Part shown: one piece after another, positions 49,062-59,396 of the stretch
How the letters are laid out: every line of letters starts with the position of its first letter
Position numbering within the stretch: position 1 is the first letter of the stretch
From: Henckelia pumila
Taxonomy: Eukaryota > Streptophyta > Magnoliopsida > Lamiales > Gesneriaceae
DNA length: 64,000 nucleotides
Assembly (NCBI RefSeq): GCF_033568475.1
Contig: NC_133121.1
Span: forward strand, 4,402,001-4,466,000
Direction: 5' to 3'
Program-made: the position numbers and the translations under genes
The notes under the pieces: generated by a model
Database searches by the model: none
What the model saw: only the letters and a program-made list of their open reading frames with translations
What the model was told of the DNA's origin: nothing

Positions 49062-49939
49062 TGTTTCCCTGCACCCTAGGGGTACAGGGGAACTTGGGCG
49101 CCAGCATAATTTTTTAATTTTTTTTTTGTATTTTTCTTTTTCCTTTTATTAAAAATATTTGGGCCCAAATTGGACCCAATTTTTGAAAGATTCCATCGTC
49201 TTCATCCTGTCTTCAAATCCCACTTCCGAATCTGTTGCCGCCGCCGGGCAACCATCTCAGCCGCACCACCCCACCCATAACCGCCATCACCCACCACCCT
49301 ATCTCACGACAGCCTCTCACCACTGTCCTCTTTCCTCTCTAGCTCCTCTCTCAAACAATCATCACCGCCATCACGCCGACCAACCATCACCCACCCGGCA
49401 AGAAGATTCCTTGCAGCACCACCTCCCATTGTTGCCGTATCCGACACACCACCACACTCCTCATCGAAGACCAAAGCACGGGCGGATTGCAGAAGACCAT
49501 GAGAGCTCAGATGTTAGCAGCTCTGGGAAGTAGCAGATATGGAGAGACGATGGCTGTTGTAGATCTTGGAGACTGCAGATCTAGCATTTGGAGATGGGCT
49601 TGGCCACAAGAGACTGCGGTGTTGGCAGAGGTGCTTAGGGGAGGTAGGGTTGGAGATAGTCTTGGCCATAAGAGACGGCGATGTTAGCGGAGGCGCTCGG
49701 AGGAGGCAGGGTGGCGTCTGGTTTGTGGTTGTAGAAGATAATAATAATGGAGATGCTTGGGGGAGGTAGGTTGACGTGTAGATTGTGTAGTGATGGTGAT
49801 GGGTGATAATGAGAGGAGTGGGGAGAAGAGAACAGGTGAGAAGGGGTCCAATTATTAAAAAAAAAACAAAAAAAAATTGTTGGGGGTGCCAGCTGGGCCG
49901 CCAGCTCAGCTGGCGCCCAAGTTAAGGGTGCAGGGGAAC
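49062..49939. mobile_element. GC-rich non-autonomous element inserted in (TA)n DNA
   Basis: The ends are inverted: GTTTCCCTGCACCCT on the left and GTTCCCCTGCACCCTTAAC for the right end reverse-complemented. Both are followed inward by CTTGGGCGCCAGC. The left end also contains its own hairpin (ccctgcacc...ggtacagggg). TA-repeat DNA flanks both sides. The core is unusually GC-rich and Pro/His-rich when translated (124-codon frame at 49159), but no domain is recognised. A related element in opposite orientation is at 50803-51381. Superfamily unknown. Confidence 0.65.
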
Positions 49940-49944
49940 AAAAT

Positions 49945-49985
<41 letters not shown>

Positions 49986-50012
49986 AGGTTACGCTTCCAA
50001 TGGCTTCCAATG

Positions 50013-50234
50013 GGGATGTTCAAGTTGGTGAAGTAGGTGAACTCTTGGCCAGATGTCAAGTGCTCGATTTTCTCTGCCAACACTTTCTTGGACTAGCGTG
50101 TCACACAGGGCTTGCCCAGTGTGGTTTACCTAATTAGCATAGTTTGTAGACTATTGCGTTAGACTGGGGGTTTATTCAGAGTGCATCGAAAGATAGCGGC
50201 TGCGAGTTCTCAGGTCACAAAAAAAATATAATAA
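50013..50234 (+). mobile_element. tRNA-derived SINE (copy C), full length
   Basis: It begins gggatgttcaagttggtgaa (A-box-like), has a B-box-like 'gtgctcgattttc', then the shared body (gtttgtagactattgcgtta; atagcggctgcgagttctca) and an A-tail. GCTTCCAATG (50003-50012) and GCTTACAATG (50235-50244) form a likely 10-bp target-site duplication with one mismatch. It is the best-preserved plus-strand copy in the window. Confidence 0.82.
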
Positions 50235-50244
50235 GCTTACAATG

Positions 50245-50802
50245 TAATTCAATAATTCAGAGACATAGGCTTTCATAAGGTCACTTATTTATTATTTGTT
50301 TCCTACATATAATTATTTATTATATTTTCTTGACTATTCCATGATTTTCATCATTTTGTTTTTGTTTACAATGTCATGTTTTAATTTCAGGTCTGTTATA
50401 TGAACAAGAAACTAATTCCACTGTTAAAAAAAATTGTGGCTGAATTGTATGAATTGCACAGGGGAGGGGCAAATTTTTTTAAAAATTTTGACCGAGGCTA
50501 TTTAGTGAAATGGCCCTAGATTAGTAAGTCGATTAATAGAGTATTGAATAAGCCATCACCGCAATTTTGGTTATATTTTGAGGGTTTGGACAAGTACCTT
50601 TATAATTTTTTTATAAAAGTTTTGTTTTAAAAAAAATTTATAAAATATTTTTTAAGTTGTTTTAAAAATTAATATGTATTTGAACAATTATTATACAAAA
50701 ATATTTTTAGAATAAAATAATTATTAGTTTTTATTCTCCTCGTTGCATTCAATTATACGAGACCGGGCCGGGCATGTAGCCCAATTGGTCTCACCTATAT
50801 GA
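50245..50802. other. Intergenic DNA, nothing recognised
   Basis: AT-rich spacer between the SINE and the second GC-rich element. No gene is seen. Confidence 0.4.
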
Positions 50803-51381
50803 TATTACCTCACCTTTATGACCCATTATCACTTGGGTAGGTGGTCGGGCGTGGGGATGATGGTCGGGTTTGGGGTGGTCGGACGTGGGTGACTGGCCCC
50901 CGAAATGAGAGCAGGTTGAAGGGCGACCCCATGACCGGTGGCGCGGAGAGGGACGGTCGAGGCGGCGGCTATGGTAGGCAAGTATTGCAGATCGGACGGG
51001 GTTGTTGAGCGCAAGTGTTGTAGATGGGTCATTATTTTTGCATTTGAGATGTTCGCGTGAACATCTCAAATACAAAAAAATTTTGATCGTTGGATCCCAT
51101 TCATACACTAGGAAGGCATAAACAAGGCCGTTGTAGGCACCAAGGGTGGGTGGTGGTTGGAAAGGGAGGGCGGTGGAAAAAAAATTGGATTTGAGAAAAG
51201 GTTTGGTGACAGAAACGGTGGGTAGACGAAGGGGAAGGGGTGGCGTGAGCGAAGAAGAACCGTGAGGCTTCTCCAAAAATTGTGGCCCAAATTTAGTTTT
51301 TTTTTTAAACAATGACATGGACTCCAGTTGGGCGCCACGTCAATCGACGCCCATGGTTCTCTACACTCTAGGACGCGAGGT
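50803..51381. mobile_element. Second GC-rich element, inverted relative to 49.1 kb
   Basis: The right end, read as the reverse complement (tgttacctcgcgtcctagag, then cgtggcgcccaact), parallels the left end of the 49,062 element, with TA-rich flank, end motif, GGCGCC word and 'aaatttgggcc' core start. The left end (attacctcacctttatgacc) is its weak inverted partner. The core is GC-rich and low in adenine. Frames of up to 175 codons on the minus strand have no recognisable domain and are probably not genes. Ends are approximate. Confidence 0.5.
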
Positions 51382-51454
51382 AACATTTATATATATGGTT
51401 AATTGTACTCATTTTGTGAAAGAAAAATTTATTATCACTTATTTTAGAGGTAGT

Positions 51455-51785
51455 AAATATTATAAAAGACAACGCTTTTTCCGCGTTGTTAATGTCCCCG
51501 AAAAAGCGTTGTCGTAGCCAGTGTTGTAAAATACCACGCTGAAAGATAACGCGAAAAAAGCGTTGTCGTTTCTGGAAAAAGACAACGCTTCGTATCTAAA
51601 AACGACAAAGCTTTTTAAGCGTTGTCTTTTATAAAAAGCGTTGTCTTTTATAAAAAGCGTTGTCGTTTCTAAAAAATACAACGCTTTTTAAGCGTCGTTG
51701 TATCTGGAAAAGACAACGCTTCAAAAAAGCGATGTCTTTTTTGGTAAAGACAACACTTTAAAAAGCGTTGTTTTTGTTCAAATAA
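51455..51785. repeat. Dense AAAGCGTTGTC/GACAACGCTTT repeats, CACTA-like
   Basis: About 15 copies of the word (a/g)acaacgctttt or its reverse complement (aaaagcgttgtcttt) are packed into 330 bp in both orientations. This is the pattern of subterminal transposase-binding repeats in plant CACTA (En/Spm) elements. No CACTA-type terminus or transposase was identified, so the element's extent is unknown; it may reach to about 53.4 kb. Confidence 0.6.
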
Positions 51786-53490
51786 AAAAAAAAAATTAAT
51801 TCAAAAATTTTCAATATTATAAATCACTCAAAATTCAAAAATTTGTAGAATAAAATTTAATATAGAGTATTCCAATATTATAAATCATTCAAATAAAAAA
51901 ATAATCGAATTCTAAATTAATGAACACTAAGAAAAAACTGTGCATTAATCTCGAAAAACTTTGATTCCTTTCTTCAGCACATGTTAGCGTCGACCCAAGC
52001 TTTCATAAAAGCCGCAACAATCTCTTTTCCTTTAATTTGTATTTCCATACTGAAAATTATTAAAAATAAAAACAAACATAAAACAAATATAAATAGATTA
52101 CAATGAAAAGTAAAAGCAAACACATTTATCAGTAAAAGAACATGAACTACGAATGACGAAACTATCACTAAGCGATTGGAATTATCAAATGAACTACGAA
52201 TTACGAAATTATCACTAAGCGATTGGAATTATCAAGTTGTGATCCATTTAATTAAGGAATGCGGAAATAGCTTCTTTCCATATACTAGATTTAACAATCA
52301 TGACTTTGTTGTTCAATTATTTAATGATAATGTGTTCAGATTTCATCAAAAGTTGTATTCTTTTCGCGACGTGTTTTCCCGTCGCCAAATGTAAGGTTTT
52401 GCGTCGTCAAATGTCTTGTATTATTTTATTTGATTATTAAGCAGACTAATATTCAGATTGAATATTTCTAATTATTAATTGCCCAGTAAAATTAGATTAG
52501 CACCCGAGGTCCCACAAATACAAAAACAAAAGTACCGATTGCGATGATAGCACTTGTTTGAGAAGACACCCTGAATTCCTCTTCAACAAAACAAAGAAAA
52601 TTAAATATCCAAAAAATAGAAAAAGAAAAAAAGAATAAAATGCTCGTACCAAAAGAAAATAGTGATTTTCAAATGGTTTATGAGCCCTTCAAAATATTCA
52701 TACATCTACACATAACAACAAAAATTGGATTTTTATTGGGAAATTTTGTCAAACATTTGGCATGCGTGGTTTACCAATAGCCAAGGCTCAGATTAAAGAA
52801 AATACCATATTACCTTCATCGACAATTGTAATATTTCGAGCGCATCAGGAAATCAATCATAATATTTTGTGCGCATCTGCAAATCATACATAACTCTACA
52901 TTGAGATTAAAAAAAAGAGCAATAATACATGAGAAAATGAATTGTATGCATACTTAACATGAGTTTGGGGGAGATGAATTGGAAAATTACCTCAAATTTT
53001 ATCTATTCAATAAGTGTACAGCGTCAAAGATGAAAATATGTACCAACAACTCTGAAAATTGTAAGCAACCGATAGAATTAAAAAAATTTAAGGAGATAAC
53101 AGCGTTTTATCTCTTCAATAAGCGAGCAGAAGTGTGAAAATTGGGAGCGGAACCTCAAATAGCATTGGGAGAGCGAACCCGATCGAATAAGCCACAATAC
53201 CGTTGGAAGAGTAAGAGTAAATAAGGAGAGGAATCGTAAATGTGAAGCCAAAGAAACCTCAATAGCGGAGAGTGGAGAAAAAACCTCGATTGTGTCGGGA
53301 GAGTAAGAAGAAATCTGGAGCCGAAGAAACGTGAAGCAGTTTTTGTGGATGAGAGACAACGTGAGGCAGTTTTTGTGAAACGGGGAGTGAGAAGAGGGTG
53401 GATAAGAAATAAGAAATTAAAATCAAATGCCAAGGAGGGGTAAAAATGGTATGAAAAATGGTGTCCTCATCTGAGTAGTTTTTATTTTTA
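51786..53490. other. Probable interior of a decayed element, no gene recognised
   Basis: Words such as ttttcgcgacgtgttttc and gcgtcgtcaaatgtcttg near 52370-52420 are reminiscent of CACTA-related repeats. No open frame carries a known domain. A more GC-balanced stretch (53090-53440) is not identified. Confidence 0.35.
52142..52235. repeat. 47-bp tandem duplication
   Basis: The unit, starting atgaactacgaatgacgaaa and ending ggaattatcaa, occurs twice in direct succession (52142-52188 and 52189-52235) with two differences. Confidence 0.9.
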
Positions 53491-53690
53491 CTAGTAAAAA
53501 ATGCACACGCTTTGCGTGTGTAAAAGAGAAGTTATATAAATATATATATATATATATATTAAAGTAAAAGATAGAGGAGTGGAAGAGATTTAGTAGGTAG
53601 TATATAGGAAAGGGTAATTATGGAATAACTAATTTTGGTGTCCTCAAGGTAGTTATTATAGTGTCCTCAATTTTTATATAATAGTATAGA
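53491..53690 (-). mobile_element. Non-autonomous Helitron, 200 bp, with both canonical ends
   Basis: On the minus strand the element starts TCTATACTATTATATAAAA, the classic plant Helitron 5' terminus. It ends with a perfect hairpin, CACACGC-AAA-GCGTGTG, followed by CATTTTTTACTAG. The 3' end is therefore CTAG with the hairpin about 10 bases before it. The bases outside are A (5' side, 53691) and T (3' side, 53490) on the minus strand, the AT target site expected for Helitrons, which make no duplication. It carries no coding sequence. A ggacacc-containing segment just outside resembles its interior, hinting at insertion next to or inside a relative. Confidence 0.88.
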
Positions 53691-54122
53691 TAATGGGCTG
53701 AAGTTTTATAAGATAGTAAGATATTATTCAGATAAATTCGTTATGAGATTGGTTGGCTAAGGATTTATCAATGTATTGTGTTATGTGTATGTTTGAGGGT
53801 ATACGTGTGTTTTAGTCTTTTAGAAGGACGCATGGGAAGATTAATTTGAGCTAAAATTGGTTTGTATTGTTTAAAACTATGTTGACTTTGTGTGTATGTA
53901 TATGTTATATATTGGTTTTAATTTATAAGATGTGACAAATAAAAAAATTTATTTAAAAATAAAAATAATTACATGTAATATGATTTATTATTTTTTTTTA
54001 AAAAAATAAACATGTAATATGATTTGTTAGTGAGTTTGTTTTTTGGTCTCTCTATTATAAGTTTATTCTTGGCTCCTTAGAAAAAATCGCGGGCCCACTC
54101 TTTACCCATTTTGTTTAACTAA
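53691..54122. other. Intergenic DNA, nothing recognised
   Basis: AT-rich spacer between the Helitron and the LINE. No gene is seen. Confidence 0.4.
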
Positions 54123-54135
54123 TTAATAAATCTTT

Positions 54136-55382
54136 TAGGAATTCACCATGGCTGCCGGATTTGGAGAACCCCTTTATTGCATCAGACTGCCCAACAGACT
54201 TGCAACATGCAAAGGTAAATCAACTAAGAGTAGCAGGTGCTGGCAGCTTGGATATGGATATTCTGGATGATCTTTTCAATGAGCGAGATAAGCTATTGAT
54301 CACGGCTTTACCCTTGAGCAGAAGAGTTTGTGAAGATAAGTAGATGTGGGGAGCAGAAAGGAATGAAGTATACTCTGTGAAGAGTGGTTATAAATTACTG
54401 CAATTGAGCCGTGGATGGATTCCTCAGAATTTAGGTATAAATTGGCTTTATCTTTGGCGTTTGAACATTCCGCCTAAGGTAAAAAATTTCATTTGGAGAG
54501 TTCTATCCGATTGTCTTCCAACAAGAGTAGCTCTCAGACGAGGAAGAGTGGATATCGGGGATTGGTGTCCTATTTGTCTCAATGTGCCAGAATCAGATTT
54601 TCATTCTCTTATTCTCTGTCCAGTGGCTCGCGAGGTTTGGAACCTAACTTCTATTGACAGTTATGTGGGTTCATTCATTTCATTCAAGGCTTGGTGGTGT
54701 GATTTAGTGACTAATCGAACCAAATCTGATCTTGAGAAAGCGGCTGTGGTTCTGTGGTCAATCTGGAGTAATCGTAACGATGTGGTTTGAAATGGCCGAA
54801 GCATAGTACGTCAATTCATATTTTTCAATCAGCCATGGAAACCATCTCCTTATGGCTACAAGTACATCAGCAGACAGCTTCTGACAATCCTCATGTATTC
54901 AGCAGAGAAATTCTTATTGGATTAAACCACCATTGCAGTTCCTTAAATGCAATGTTGAGGCGGCCATTTTCAACTCTCCTCCTCGCATGGGCTTCGGGTG
55001 TATTGTCAGGAATGATAGTGGGGAGTCTATTGCTGCTGTACATGGATGTTTTGCAGGTGTTTTTGACCCAAGAACAGCAGAGGCTTTAAGCATTCGTGAG
55101 GCGCTTAGTTGGCTTAAGGATCTGTCCTTTCTAATATCATTGTGGAATTGATGAATCCAGTGTGGGTTTGATATGAAGATTGTAGATTCCTTTCTATGGA
55201 ATTGCACTCTTTTTTTTTGTTTTTGCTCGTAGATAAGCGAATCAGACAGCTCATTTACTAGTGAGAGCAGCCAGTTCTTTTACTGGTCGGGAAGGTCGAG
55301 TTATTCATTCGCCTTTTTTTGTTTTTTTTTTTGTGGTTGGTTCTGATATTTAATATTATTTTCTTGGTTTCAAAAAAAAAAT
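54136..55382 (+). mobile_element. 5'-truncated LINE with 13-bp TSD
   Basis: Retained parts: the end of the reverse-transcriptase ORF (SPWLPDLENPFIASDC), the zinc-binding zf-RVT region (YSVKSGYKLLQLSRGW; IPPKVKNFIWRVLSDCLPTR; CPICLNVPESDFHSLILCP), and an RNase H-like domain (MGFGCIVRNDSGESIAAVHG; TAEALSIREAL). The coding frame is broken: there is an in-frame stop just before MWGAERNEVYS (54341-54343), another at about 54788, and the RNase H part lies in another frame. The 3' region ends in a short A-tail (55372-55381). TTAATAAATCTTT flanks both sides (54123-54135 and 55383-55395), a clear target-site duplication. It is a dead but well-bounded L1-type insertion, probably not very old. Confidence 0.9.
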
Positions 55383-55395
55383 TTAATAAATCTTT

Positions 55396-56000
55396 AAAAT
55401 CTTATTTCCATCTCAGCCAAATATTATCGTAAATCAGAAGCATATATTTTATTGAAGACAGAATAGACTTCCAAGGAATCTTTCTAAAAAAAATTTTAAA
55501 GAAAGGAATCTTTCTAAAAGGACCAAAAATGGGCCGTCCGTATCATTGCCACACGTATCTTTAAAATAAATCCTGTTTGTATCATAGTTATTTTATAAAA
55601 AAAAATTGTATAATCAAATTTATATCATTTACCTGTATTGAAAATGATTTTGATTCACAAACTATTGATAAAATATTAAATTAATATATCTTTTCAATCA
55701 ATGACTGATACATACGAGAGATACGCGTTTGCTTCAACATTTAATCTATCTTTGGAAAAAGACAGTGTTATGAGTTTTTTAAAATTATTTAATTAATATA
55801 TAATCAAATGTAAAACTTAATTTTGACATTTATTTAAATTGTTTTAAAATCTAATATTATTATTAAATTCAACTATATACATATTTCATTTTTTTAATTA
55901 TTGTATTGATTGAAATTTTAAAATAAATTCACATCTACTACTATTATTATTATTAATAGAAAAAAAAATTTATTCAAAAAATATTCAACGTGAAATTTGT
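55396..56000. other. AT-rich intergenic DNA
   Basis: No gene or bounded repeat is seen between the LINE and the foldback element. Confidence 0.5.
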
Positions 56001-56010
56001 ATATTATAAA

Positions 56011-57168
56011 GAGTAAAATGTATTTTGTTACACGAACTATTGGTAAAATGTCATATTGGTACACAAACTATTGAAAATGGCTTAATTGGTACATGATCCA
56101 ATTAAAAGGTCAATTTTACCTTTAATAGGAATTAATATTATATTTATTAATTTTAAAATATCATATTTATCTAAAAATTAATTGAGTAAAATTTAATTTA
56201 ATACATGAACTATATGTAAAATGTCAATTTGATACACGAACTATAAGAGAATGATTTAATTGGTACATGGTTTAACTAAAAAGTTTAATTTATCCTTTAG
56301 TAATTGATTTTAAGTTCAATTATTTTTAATAATAAATTCAACTAAGTGTACATTTTATTTTTTAAATTAATTTTTATTTATTGCAAATTAAAATTTATAT
56401 TAAATTAAAAATAATAAAAAAATTATCTTAATATTTTTATAATATATTTATATTTTACTCATTAATAAATTATTTATATATTTAAAATATTAATAAAATA
56501 TAATATAATTAAATAAATATTTATTTATTTAAATTTAATTTAAGTGCGAATAAAAAAATATAAAATTACAAATTATTAAATCGAGTAAAAAAAATTTGGG
56601 TTATTAGAACTAAGTAAATTGAGACAATGAGTGAGATTTTTTCTTTGATATTTGTTTTTTCATGATCTAATCTTTAATGTTGAAAATTTTTATACTAAAT
56701 TTTAAAAAACTAAAATGGAGATTATGTTTGTTTCAATCATTTAAACACAAGATCAACAGATTTCAGTGATATATATTTTAATCATATCAATATATTATAA
56801 TATTTGTTGTATAATTTGACTCAACAATTGTTTATCATTATATATATAATTAATTTTTAAATACATACGATATTTTAAAATTAATCAATATAATATTAAT
56901 TCCTATTAAGAATAAAATTGAACTTTTAATTGGATCATGTACTAATTAAGCTATTTTTAATTATTCGTTTACCAATATGACATTTTACCAATAGTTCGTG
57001 TATCAAAATACATTTTACTCTTTTAAAATTAATAAATATAATATTAATTTCTATTAAGGGTAAAATTGACCTTTTAATTGGATCATGTACCAATTAAGCC
57101 ATTTTCAATAGTTCGTGTATCAATATGACATTTTATCAATAGTTCGTGTACCAAAATACATTTTACTC
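56011..57168. mobile_element. Mutator-like foldback element, 1.16 kb, with 10-bp TSD
   Basis: The 10-bp word ATATTATAAA flanks both ends exactly (56001-56010 and 57169-57178). The outer arms (about 56011-56160 and 57010-57168) are near-perfect inverted repeats of about 150 bp beginning GAGTAAAATGTATTTTG. Inside each arm lies a second, more diverged copy of the same unit (about 56183-56310 and 56885-57010), so each side is a tandem dimer. The centre is AT-rich with no transposase. TSD length and long terminal repeats fit a non-autonomous Mutator-like element. Confidence 0.87.
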
Positions 57169-57252
57169 ATATTATAAATGAAAAGACATATATATATATA
57201 TATAGTAATTGAAAAAATCAATAACTTCTAAACACCAACACAATATCATTTT

Positions 57253-57375
57253 GGGAGTTGATATTTACACTCTATTTTTTGTTATTTGCACTCCACTTGT
57301 GAGTAAATTGGACACATATTTTACACATAAAATTGAGTGTAGATAACATAAAATGAAATGTAAATATCAACTCCC
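57253..57375. mobile_element. Short MITE with GGGAGTTGATATTTACA ends
   Basis: The left end, GGGAGTTGATATTTACACTC, and the right end reverse-complemented, GGGAGTTGATATTTACATTT, share 17 identical leading bases. The 123-bp element has a further inner inverted word (ttatttgcactc / gagtgtagataa). A TSD could not be fixed. Superfamily uncertain. Confidence 0.7.
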
Positions 57376-57704
57376 TATTATTTTTATGTCCCGATTTTCC
57401 CAATTATAATTATCAAAATTTAATAATAAAAATTAAATTATTTTTAATATATAATTCATTTGTCAATTTTAATTCGTGGTAAAATGAATTTCAATCTATT
57501 CACATTTTACATGGCATTTTTAAAATCCATCAATTCACAAATCAATAATATTAACTTTAATAAAAATAAATCATTATCGTGAACACAAAATTTATTATGG
57601 ATCAGACCAAACCTTAAATCGTTGTTCAGTTTGATAGTCGCATGAATTTTCCAGAAGTTGACATTGTCAGATGCTACCCGGATTCTCCGGACCGGGTTGA
57701 CCCG

Positions 57705-59396
57705 CTAAAGCCTGCTCATTTTCGACGCCCCCATCGCCGCCGCCGCCTTCCTCAGCACAAATTTCTGTATTTTTCCGGTGGAGGTTTTCGGCAGCTCATC
57801 CATAAAAACCACCGTCTTCGGCACCATGTAGCGCGGCAGTTTCTCCCGGCAGAAGGCTATGACGTCGCTCTCCGCCGGCCTCTGCTTCACCCCCTCCTTC
57901 AAGCTGACGTACGCACACGGCGTCTCACCCCAGAACTCGTCCGGCCGCGCCACCACCGCCGCCTCGTTCACCGCCGGATGAGTGTACAGCACGGACTCCA
58001 CCTCCACGCTGCTCAGATTCTCTCCGCCGCTGATGATTACGTCCTTTGATCTGTCTTTGATTTCCAAGTACCCATCCGGGTGCATCACCCCGACATCTCC
58101 GGTGAAGAACCAGCCGTTTTTCATGGATTTCGACGTGCTTTCGGGATCGTTAAGGTACCCAAGCATTATGCATCCACCTCTCAACACGATTTCGCCAAGA
58201 GTCTTCCCATCTCGAGCCACGCTTTTCTCCGATTCAGGATCGATCACATCCACCTCCGCCATTCCCACCGTTCTCACTCCCTGTCTAGCCTTCAGCCGCG
58301 CCCGCTCCGCCGCCGGGAATCTGTTCCAATCTCGCTTCCAAGAACAGCAAACCACCAGCCCTCCCGTCTCCGTCAGCCCATACCCATGACTCACAACAAA
58401 CCCGAGTGACTCTGTTTTAAAAAGAACCGCCGCAGGCGGCGGAGCGCCGGCGGTCAGGATATGAACAGGCCTTTCCAGCGGCTTTCCATCTGGAACATTC
58501 GACAGCATGTTGAGCACCACCGGCGCGCCGCACATGTGGGTCACTCTGTGTTGGCGTATGTTGGCGTAGATAACAGAGGCGTCGAATTTTCGGAGGCAGA
58601 TATTGGTTCCCCCGACTGCAGCCATTCCCCAGGGGAAGCTCCACCCGTTGGCGTGAAACATGGGCAGAGTCCACATGTAAACAGGCTCTTTCGGAACAGA
58701 CCACTCAAGCAATGAATCCAGAGCAACGATGAATGCTCCCCGATGGCTATGGACTACTCCTTTCGGAGCAGAGGTGGTTCCGGAAGTGTAATTCAAAGTC
58801 AATGGATCATACTCAGATTTCGGAAGAACCCAATCGAAATCATCACTACCCATCGAAATCATCTCTTCGTAATTACCCTGAAAATCCCGATTCTCCGACT
58901 CCCCTTCACTTATAATCACAAGCAAAGGTCGCCGGAAATCACTAGGAAACAGAGACAACGCTTCAAGAACCAAAGACACCGATTGATGATCGACGAATAC
59001 AAGCTTCGGCCGAGCATGGCGGAACAGAACAGAGACCGTACGTGAATCGAGCCGCAGGTTGACGGTGTTGAGCACTGCTCCGGACATGGGTATGGCGAAA
59101 TGAAGCTCGTACATGGCCGGGATATTCGGAGCCACCACAGAGACCACGTCTCCCGGGACGATGCCTAGAGAACAAATCGAAGACGCCATTTTCAAGCATC
59201 TGCGGTGGGTCTGAGACCATGTATAGGAGACGGAGTCGTAAACGATTGAAGGGCAATCGGCGTAAACGGTGGCGGCTCTCTGGAGGAATCCGATCGGCGT
59301 TAGAGGGCTGGAATTCGCGGGGCTGGGCTTGAGTTGATCCATGAATCTCTGGTTTCCTTCCGATGGAGATGGAGATGTTTTGTTCTTTGGATACAA
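57705..59396 (-). CDS. Acyl-activating enzyme, peroxisomal type, third paralogue
   Basis: Intronless, 563 residues from the first ATG. An internal Met19 opens MDQLKPSPANSSPLTP, which matches the usual family start and could be the true start (59342). Landmarks: NYTSGTTSAPKG (202-213), HANGWSFPWGMAAVGG, HGYGLTETGG, GWFFTGDVGVMHPDGYLE, KDRSKDVIISGGENLSS, and PKTSTGKIQKF with the catalytic Lys. The C-terminus ASKMSRL ends in SRL, a canonical type 1 peroxisomal targeting signal. It should activate a carboxylic acid (for example a short- or medium-chain fatty or aromatic acid) to its CoA ester in peroxisomes; the substrate cannot be read from sequence. It lacks the N-terminal insertion of the two copies at 34.4 and 46.5 kb and is clearly more diverged. 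It lies in opposite orientation and closes the AAE cluster. Confidence 0.94.
   Translation of the reverse strand: MYPKNKTSPSPSEGNQRFMDQLKPSPANSSPLTPIGFLQRAATVYADCPSIVYDSVSYTWSQTHRRCLKMASSICSLGIVPGDVVSVVAPNIPAMYELHFAIPMSGAVLNTVNLRLDSRTVSVLFRHARPKLVFVDHQSVSLVLEALSLFPSDFRRPLLVIISEGESENRDFQGNYEEMISMGSDDFDWVLPKSEYDPLTLNYTSGTTSAPKGVVHSHRGAFIVALDSLLEWSVPKEPVYMWTLPMFHANGWSFPWGMAAVGGTNICLRKFDASVIYANIRQHRVTHMCGAPVVLNMLSNVPDGKPLERPVHILTAGAPPPAAVLFKTESLGFVVSHGYGLTETGGLVVCCSWKRDWNRFPAAERARLKARQGVRTVGMAEVDVIDPESEKSVARDGKTLGEIVLRGGCIMLGYLNDPESTSKSMKNGWFFTGDVGVMHPDGYLEIKDRSKDVIISGGENLSSVEVESVLYTHPAVNEAAVVARPDEFWGETPCAYVSLKEGVKQRPAESDVIAFCREKLPRYMVPKTVVFMDELPKTSTGKIQKFVLRKAAAAMGASKMSRL

Noticed and set aside
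49159-49533. 124-codon Pro/His/Ser-rich frame
   Set aside because: Located inside a repeat-bounded GC-rich element; the low-complexity peptide is unlikely to be a real protein.
50791-51318. 175-codon minus-strand frame
   Set aside because: Inside the second GC-rich element. It is biased in composition, has no domain, and its partner element does not conserve it.
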